The notes beneath the pieces are model-generated. The model was given only the letters and a program-made list of their open reading frames with translations, had not been told where the DNA came from and did no database searches. From an uncultured Clostridia bacterium (lineage in GTDB: Bacteria > Bacillota > Clostridia > Peptostreptococcales > Anaerovoracaceae), in NCBI GenBank assembly GCA_937889655.1, contig CALBZG010000025.1, forward strand, positions 1 to 10,814: a DNA stretch of 10,814 nucleotides, read 5' to 3'. The stretch's first letter is position 1. The number at the start of each line of letters is the position of its first letter. The position numbers were made by a program, and so were the translations under genes. Below, piece after piece: positions 6,767 to 10,814 of the stretch.

Positions 6767-7813
6767 ATGAGAACATTGAATATTGCCATGCTGGGCTTTG
6801 GAAATGCAGGCCAGGCGTTTGCGAAACTTCTAATGGAAAAGCATAGGGAAATCAGGACACGGGAAGGTTTTGACATCCATATCACAGCCATCGTCACCGG
6901 AAGCCGGGGAAGCCTTGTCAATAATGAGGGGATCGATCTGGAGAAGGCCTGCAGCGATATTACGATACTGGGAAAGCTCGACAGCAATGATCCTGCATAT
7001 TCGCAGTTGTCTTCATTTGAGATCGTGGATCAGGCGGATTATGACATGCTGATCGAATTGACTCCACTTGCCATATTTTCCGGACAGCCTGCGATCCGGC
7101 ACATCAAGGGGGCTTTTGCCAGAGGCAAGCATGTCATCACAGCAAACAAGGGGCCAATCGCTTGGGCTTATAGAGAGCTGAAGGAGATGGCTGCTAGCAG
7201 CGGCAGCCTCTTTTTCTATGAAACCACCGTCATGGACGGGACACCGATTTTCAATCTAGTTGAGGACACCTTAAAATATTGTAAAGTACTTGAAGTCAGC
7301 GGCATCCTTAACAGCACCACGAACTTTATTCTCGAGGAGCTGGCTGGGGGAAAGCCCTATGACCAGGTGATCAATGAAGGGATGAGAAGGGGCTTCATTG
7401 AAGCGGACCCGGCGATGGATATAGAAGGTTGGGATGCCGCTGCAAAAATAACGGCATTGCTGAACGTTCTCATGGATGCCAATATTACTCCCCGTGATAT
7501 CGACAGAGCCGGCATTGAAAACATAAGCTTGTCGGATATCGAAGAAGCAGCAATAAGAGGAAATGTCATCAAGCTGCTCTGCCGGGGCGCCATCGAGAAC
7601 GGAAAAGTTTCTGGCTCGGTGAAACCAGTGGAGATAAGCAGGAGCGATCTGCTTGCCGGGATCAGCGGAACATCCTCGATTGTCTCGATCACTACGGATC
7701 TGATGGGTAAGATTTCGATCATCGAGCATGATCCTGAAATCGAGCAGACAGGCTACGGTATTTTCAGCGATTTGATCAGGATGCTCGAAAATATGAAAAC
7801 AAAAAATAAATAA
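6767..7813 (+). CDS. Homoserine dehydrogenase family protein, short form without ACT domain
   Basis: A 348-residue NAD(P)-dependent oxidoreductase. The N-terminal Rossmann motif is G10-F-G-N-A-G15. K128 lies in 'V-I-T-A-N-K-G-P-I-A', the position of the catalytic-site lysine in homoserine dehydrogenases, and 'G-I-L-N-S-T-T-N-F-I' is at 179-188. E212, D218, D223 and K227, in 'F-I-E-A-D-P-A-M-D-I-E-G-W-D-A-A-A-K', reproduce the 6-5-4 spacing of the substrate-binding and catalytic residues of the yeast enzyme (E208, D214, D219, K223). The protein ends after the catalytic domain without the ACT domain that gives threonine feedback in many longer homologues. Canonical enzymes reduce aspartate semialdehyde to homoserine. 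There is no aspartokinase, threonine synthase or homoserine kinase here, so a related semialdehyde or hydroxy-amino-acid substrate is possible. GGAGGAGG at 6754-6761 is 5 nt before the ATG. Confidence 0.87.
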   Translation: MRTLNIAMLGFGNAGQAFAKLLMEKHREIRTREGFDIHITAIVTGSRGSLVNNEGIDLEKACSDITILGKLDSNDPAYSQLSSFEIVDQADYDMLIELTPLAIFSGQPAIRHIKGAFARGKHVITANKGPIAWAYRELKEMAASSGSLFFYETTVMDGTPIFNLVEDTLKYCKVLEVSGILNSTTNFILEELAGGKPYDQVINEGMRRGFIEADPAMDIEGWDAAAKITALLNVLMDANITPRDIDRAGIENISLSDIEEAAIRGNVIKLLCRGAIENGKVSGSVKPVEISRSDLLAGISGTSSIVSITTDLMGKISIIEHDPEIEQTGYGIFSDLIRMLENMKTKNK

Positions 7814-7885
7814 AATCAACAGCGCATCCATTTACGGCTGTCTTGAAATCAGGCTCGCACTCAAAAAATTAAAAACATTTAACAT

Positions 7886-7912
7886 TTTTGCGTTTTTGTG
7901 ACCATTTTGTGA
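7886..7912 (+). repeat. TTTTG-rich direct repeats upstream of the inverted repeat
   Basis: TTTTGTGA occurs at 7894-7901 and again at 7905-7912, 11 bp apart or about one helical turn, with a related TTTTGCGT at 7886-7893. They could be regulator contacts or an upstream promoter element, or simply low-complexity AT-rich DNA. Confidence 0.35.
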
Positions 7913-7919
7913 TTATAAG

Positions 7920-7948
7920 ATGTTATATTACGCGTATTAATATAACAT
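7920..7948. promoter_or_regulatory. Perfect 11-bp inverted repeat, candidate operator
   Basis: ATGTTATATTA (7920-7930) and TAATATAACAT (7938-7948) are exact reverse complements around a 7-bp CGCGTAT spacer. Followed by neither a T-tract nor a gene end, it does not behave as a terminator. The 29-bp dyad in an AT-rich promoter-like region suggests a dimeric DNA-binding protein. The regulator is unknown and is not encoded next to it in this window. Confidence 0.5.
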
Positions 7949-7988
7949 ATCTATAAATCAATGAAGACTTTTCAGAGAAATGGGAGCA

Positions 7989-8042
7989 ATGATTCCAAGG
8001 TTTGATTTGGACGCTTTAACCATGGATGAGCTAGTAGCGTAA
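7989..8042 (+). CDS. Possible 17-residue leader peptide
   Basis: The frame encodes MIPRFDLDALTMDELVA and stops at 8040-8042, where the TAA provides the first two bases of the terminator stem that follows. GGGAG at 7982-7986 is only 2 nt from this ATG, so its RBS is poor. An in-frame ATG at 7980 would add three residues but has no clear Shine-Dalgarno sequence. The peptide is rich in acidic and hydrophobic residues and has no run of a single amino acid such as classic biosynthetic attenuators use. Its position against a terminator suggests a leader peptide, but a chance open frame of this length is quite possible. Confidence 0.25.
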   Translation: MIPRFDLDALTMDELVA

Positions 8043-8064
8043 CCGACCATAACGGTCGGTTTTT
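8041..8064 (+). terminator. Rho-independent terminator or attenuator upstream of the adhesin
   Basis: AACCGACC (8041-8048) pairs perfectly with GGTCGGTT (8054-8061) across a 5-nt ATAAC loop, and the T-run covers 8060-8064. It may end transcripts coming from the metabolic operon or from a short leader transcript. It lies 115 bp ahead of the adhesin ATG, so it could also be a conditional terminator controlling that gene. Confidence 0.85.
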
Positions 8065-8163
8065 GTGTTTAAAGGGACATAAATACCGGTATCCCATATT
8101 AAGCTTATGAAGTATGAAAGGCAGGTGTTGTGAAAATGGTTAATAACTATATTAAGCAACAGA

Positions 8164-8172
8164 AAGGAGGGG
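8164..8172 (+). promoter_or_regulatory. Strong RBS of the adhesin gene
   Basis: AAAGGAGGGG begins at 8163 and ends about 6 nt before the ATG at 8179. It fixes this start, which also gives a complete signal peptide. Confidence 0.85.
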
Positions 8173-8178
8173 TAGTTA

Positions 8179-10814
8179 ATGAATCTTAAAAAGCACAGAT
8201 GGCTGGCTTTTGTTTTCTGCATCACAATGATTTTCAGCAGTTTTGGAGGCGCAGGAACGATCGATACGACTTATGCGGATGAGATCTCAGCCAATTTCAC
8301 TGTTGAAAGATATTTCCAGCTGGGAGATGGATCCTATCCTGATGTAGCGGCAGAGTCTGAGACATTTGCGGGAAACGTTGGAATGACAGTGTATGATGAT
8401 GATTATGCTAAGGCCGTAGAAGGATGGACCTACCAAAACGGCGAGGGGGATGATGTTTCGGAAGCGGATGTTGCAAACGATAACACCACGGTTTTGAAAC
8501 TTTTCTACACAAAGAATTCCGACACGTCCTTCGAGGAGACTCAAGAGGAAGGCAATGATTCGGATGGAGGTGCCGTGTATGAAGATGTAGGGGATCTGGA
8601 TGAAAGCAGCCTGCAAGTGGAGCTGACGCCGGATTTACCTGGTGAAACGGCCTCCTCAGCAGCAGTAGAGGAAGCTGGCATTGCATCAGAAGAAGCTATC
8701 ACTTCACAGGAAGAGAGCGACATACCGTTTGAGACACAGCCTGTCGACAAGATCGACCGGTTGATGTTGTTCAGGTCCATGGCCTTTGGCGCTTTCACGA
8801 TGACGGAAGTTCAAGATCCTAACGAGCCAGGTGCAGCTTTCATCAGCAAGTCTGCTGAATGGGTCGATCAGGATAACGGTATAGGCAAGATCACTATAGA
8901 TATCTGGGGGAATCCGGTCCAGGCCGGAGCAGATGTCATATTGATACTGGACCGATCTGGAAGCATGGCAGGCTCAAAGCTTACCAATACGAAAAATGCC
9001 GCAAAGGCATTTGTAAATGCGATTTATGCGCCAAGCAGCGGCATTGATTCCGACTGCCGGATCGCTCTCGTGACTTTCAGCAGCGATGCTTACAGATATC
9101 CAAACGTTACACCTCCAAGTGAAACTCTTTTGGGAGTTAATGACACGGTAAATGGGGGCACCAGGGCGACAACATATTTTACAAATACAATTGATGCCAT
9201 GTCGGCGGGTGGTTATACGAACTATACCGCTGCTTTTACACAGGCTAAATATATCATTGACAACAGAGTAGATAAAAGCAGGCCGACATATATCGTATTC
9301 ATGAGCGACGGGCAGCCTAATATGGGCAACGGTCAAGCTCTTGCGACAACTTTAAAAGGGACACCGTACAACACAATTATTTATGCACTCGGATTCGGAC
9401 TGGAAGGAAATGATTTCAATAATTATATTGTTCCTTTGGCTTCGACACCTGCATCCGAATATGCTGTCCAAGCCAGCGCAAGCACCGATTTGACGCCTAT
9501 ATTTACCAGCATAGCCGGGCAAATCAAAATTGCGGGAACAAATGCCGTTCTCACAGACTGGTTGGATTCAAGATATTTTGAACTAACGAACAAACCGGGA
9601 GAAACATATCCATATGAGAGTGCCAATGGCACGATCAGCACGGCTCCTGATGGAAGCATAGTTTGGGATTTCGGCAATATCACGCAGTCGTCCAAGAGCA
9701 TCACTATTTATATCCATCTTAAGGACACTGTAACTGAGCCGGGTAATTACCCGACCAACACGCTTGCACAATGCGATTATACAAATTATGAAGACGATCC
9801 TGCGACTATCATCGCAGAAATACCAAGCTTGAATTGCGGGTTCTTCGGTCAAATAAATATGAAGTATTATTTGGTCAATGCGACAGGCGAGGCGGTCACG
9901 TATGATGGAGACTTGATTCTTGAATTCAACAACCGCATACAACTCGACAGCGAGTTGTTCAAGGATCCGGCTACAGGGAGTGACATGCTTACCTACAATA
10001 CTCCATATGTCGTCGATCCGCCTCCGTTCATATCAATAGGAGGGGTTACGTATGCATATGTGGAAGGATCGAAGGACTATGGCGGTTCAACACCAGGACA
10101 GACATTTACTTTACTGCCGAACAATAGCAGAGTTGAGCTGAATTTCGGCTACGTAAGATGTAATGGTGAGCTTACGGTTTACAAAGAATTATATGATAGT
10201 TCAGGAAGCCCAATTACCGATGAAACGATCTTCAACATTACGATCAACGGGCCTGGAGGCTATACTATGGATACTACAGTCAGCAATACGACACCACGTG
10301 TTGTGAGCGGGCTGACATACGGTACCTACAGTGTGACTGAGGAGAACACCGGTTCATATATAACAACGATTGGGGACCCCGTTACTCTAAATGCTTTAAA
10401 TGAAAGTGACAGCATAACGATAGTCAACACGGTAGCTAAGCCGGCGCTTACAATAGAGAAGAGCAGCGGGACTGCCAGCTACGACGAGGTGGGCGACATC
10501 CTCAGCTACAGCTACCTGGTAACCAACAGCGGGAACGTGACGCTTGACGGGCCGTTCAGCATAGCGGACGACAAGACGACGGTGGATACCAGCGGGGCTC
10601 CTTCGAGCCTGGCGCCTGGAGCGACCTTCGCGGCCATCGCGACCTATGCGGCCACCCAGGCGGATCTGGATGCGGGAGCTGTGACGAACACGGCCAGCGC
10701 CACGAACGGAACGGTGACTTCGGAGCCTGACAGCGTGACGGTGAACGCCAGCCAGACGGCGGCGCTTACAATAGAGAAGAGCAGCGGGACTGCCAGCTAC
10801 GACGAGGTGGGCGA
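8179..10814 (+). CDS. Large secreted VWA/CnaB repeat adhesin, 3' end beyond the window
   Basis: The frame is open from the ATG at 8179 to the window end (878 complete codons, no stop). Residues 1-33 form a signal peptide: N-L-K-K-H-R, a hydrophobic core, then T-Y-A before D34. A MucBP-like domain follows, ending in 'T-V-L-K-L-F-Y-T-K-N' (104-113), then an acidic Glu/Ser/Ala-rich linker (about 115-195). The von Willebrand factor A domain (about 250-440) has an intact MIDAS: D258-R-S-G-S262, T347 and D377-G. After further beta-rich sequence, a CnaB-like domain (about 664-752) has K669, E721 and N750 placed as an intramolecular isopeptide triad. Residues 756-861 are one DUF7507/DUF11-like repeat, and a second begins at 862. 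This is typical of cell-wall-anchored adhesins or pilus-tip-like proteins of Gram-positives. The anchor (LPXTG, SLH or other) lies outside the window. Confidence 0.9.
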   Translation, partial: MNLKKHRWLAFVFCITMIFSSFGGAGTIDTTYADEISANFTVERYFQLGDGSYPDVAAESETFAGNVGMTVYDDDYAKAVEGWTYQNGEGDDVSEADVANDNTTVLKLFYTKNSDTSFEETQEEGNDSDGGAVYEDVGDLDESSLQVELTPDLPGETASSAAVEEAGIASEEAITSQEESDIPFETQPVDKIDRLMLFRSMAFGAFTMTEVQDPNEPGAAFISKSAEWVDQDNGIGKITIDIWGNPVQAGADVILILDRSGSMAGSKLTNTKNAAKAFVNAIYAPSSGIDSDCRIALVTFSSDAYRYPNVTPPSETLLGVNDTVNGGTRATTYFTNTIDAMSAGGYTNYTAAFTQAKYIIDNRVDKSRPTYIVFMSDGQPNMGNGQALATTLKGTPYNTIIYALGFGLEGNDFNNYIVPLASTPASEYAVQASASTDLTPIFTSIAGQIKIAGTNAVLTDWLDSRYFELTNKPGETYPYESANGTISTAPDGSIVWDFGNITQSSKSITIYIHLKDTVTEPGNYPTNTLAQCDYTNYEDDPATIIAEIPSLNCGFFGQINMKYYLVNATGEAVTYDGDLILEFNNRIQLDSELFKDPATGSDMLTYNTPYVVDPPPFISIGGVTYAYVEGSKDYGGSTPGQTFTLLPNNSRVELNFGYVRCNGELTVYKELYDSSGSPITDETIFNITINGPGGYTMDTTVSNTTPRVVSGLTYGTYSVTEENTGSYITTIGDPVTLNALNESDSITIVNTVAKPALTIEKSSGTASYDEVGDILSYSYLVTNSGNVTLDGPFSIADDKTTVDTSGAPSSLAPGATFAAIATYAATQADLDAGAVTNTASATNGTVTSEPDSVTVNASQTAALTIEKSSGTASYDEVG
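10442..10814 (+). repeat. Tandem 318-bp (106-residue) DUF7507-like repeats
   Basis: The sequence beginning 'GCGCTTACAATAGAG' at 10444 recurs at 10762, giving an exact 318-bp period. All 55 bp of overlap that can be compared (10442-10496 against 10760-10814) are identical. Each unit starts A-L-T-I-E-K, contains 'Y-L-V-T-N-S-G-N-V-T-L-D-G' and 'L-A-P-G-A-T-F', and ends 'T-N-T-A-S-A-T' then 'V-T-V-N-A-S'. More copies surely follow. By hand count, 10501-10740 is 65% G+C, while the preceding CnaB region is about 33-47% on sampled 60-bp lines. Confidence 0.92.

Larger units (their letters stand above)
7814..8178. other. 365-bp intergenic leader of the adhesin gene
   Basis: This gap holds no conventional gene. 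The first 45 bp after the homoserine dehydrogenase homologue contain only a weak ACAGC/GCTGT stem without a T-tract, so the metabolic operon has no convincing terminator of its own here. From about 7860 the DNA is AT-rich, with repeated TTTTG motifs, then a perfect inverted repeat, a possible short peptide and an intrinsic terminator (separate entries). Between the terminator and the adhesin ATG are a 10-bp palindrome ATACCGGTAT (8083-8092) and a strong RBS. No convincing -35/-10 pair was found in that last 114 bp. Confidence 0.7.

Noticed and set aside
7824..7848. A terminator just after the homoserine dehydrogenase homologue (ACAGC/GCTGT)
   Set aside because: The stem is only 5 bp with mismatches inside and there is no T-tract. 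The next convincing terminator is at 8041-8064.
8065..8178. A riboswitch, such as a c-di-GMP aptamer, in the adhesin leader
   Set aside because: Adhesins in Clostridia are often under c-di-GMP control, but I see none of the conserved GEMM or c-di-GMP-II core motifs here, only a 10-bp palindrome at 8083-8092.
8136..8189. A 17-residue frame (MVNNYIKQQKGGVVNES) overlapping the adhesin start
   Set aside because: It contains the adhesin RBS and overlaps its start in another frame. A weak AGGTG lies upstream, but the open frame is short enough to be chance. Translational coupling cannot be excluded.

Overview
The window looks like chromosomal DNA of a Gram-positive, low-to-moderate-GC bacterium, most likely Bacillota and probably class Clostridia. 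The evidence is the strong AGGAGG-type ribosome binding sites, two near-consensus sigma-A promoters with 17-bp spacers, a DUF2975/YozG-like regulator pair, and a very large secreted VWA/CnaB repeat adhesin. The genus cannot be fixed from the sequence. All genes are on the + strand. There is no tRNA, rRNA, insertion sequence or CRISPR array.

Region 1 (1-3053) is a complete transcription unit: promoter (36-64), DUF2975 membrane protein, YozG-like XRE regulator, DUF4173-type polytopic membrane protein, a single-helix membrane-anchored protein of a conserved uncharacterised family, and an intrinsic terminator (3021-3052). It looks like a small membrane/envelope module with its own regulator.

Region 2 (3101-7813) is a four-gene metabolic operon behind an extended -10 promoter (3101-3129). 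It encodes a short-chain dehydrogenase/reductase, a class III (GSA-like) PLP aminotransferase, a class V PLP enzyme of the 'cysteine desulfurase-like' group that lacks the usual active-site cysteine region, and a short ACT-less homoserine dehydrogenase homologue with its catalytic residues intact. Two oxidoreductases and two PLP enzymes, with no transporter and no other amino-acid biosynthesis genes, suggest an uncharacterised route for an amino acid, amino alcohol or semialdehyde. The substrate cannot be read from the sequence.

Region 3 (7814-8178) is a 365-bp gene-free leader. It holds a T-rich stretch with repeated TTTTGTGA, a perfect 11-bp inverted repeat, a possible 17-codon peptide whose stop codon runs into an intrinsic terminator, and an alternative hairpin that competes with the terminator stem. 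This arrangement could be a transcription attenuator for the next gene.

Region 4 (8179-end) is a giant surface protein still open at the window end. It has a signal peptide, a MucBP-like N-terminal domain, an acidic linker, a VWA domain with an intact MIDAS metal site, a probable CnaB domain with a predicted isopeptide triad, and then tandem 106-residue (318-bp) DUF7507-like repeats. The repeats are markedly more GC-rich than the rest of the gene and identical at DNA level over the 55 bp that can be compared.
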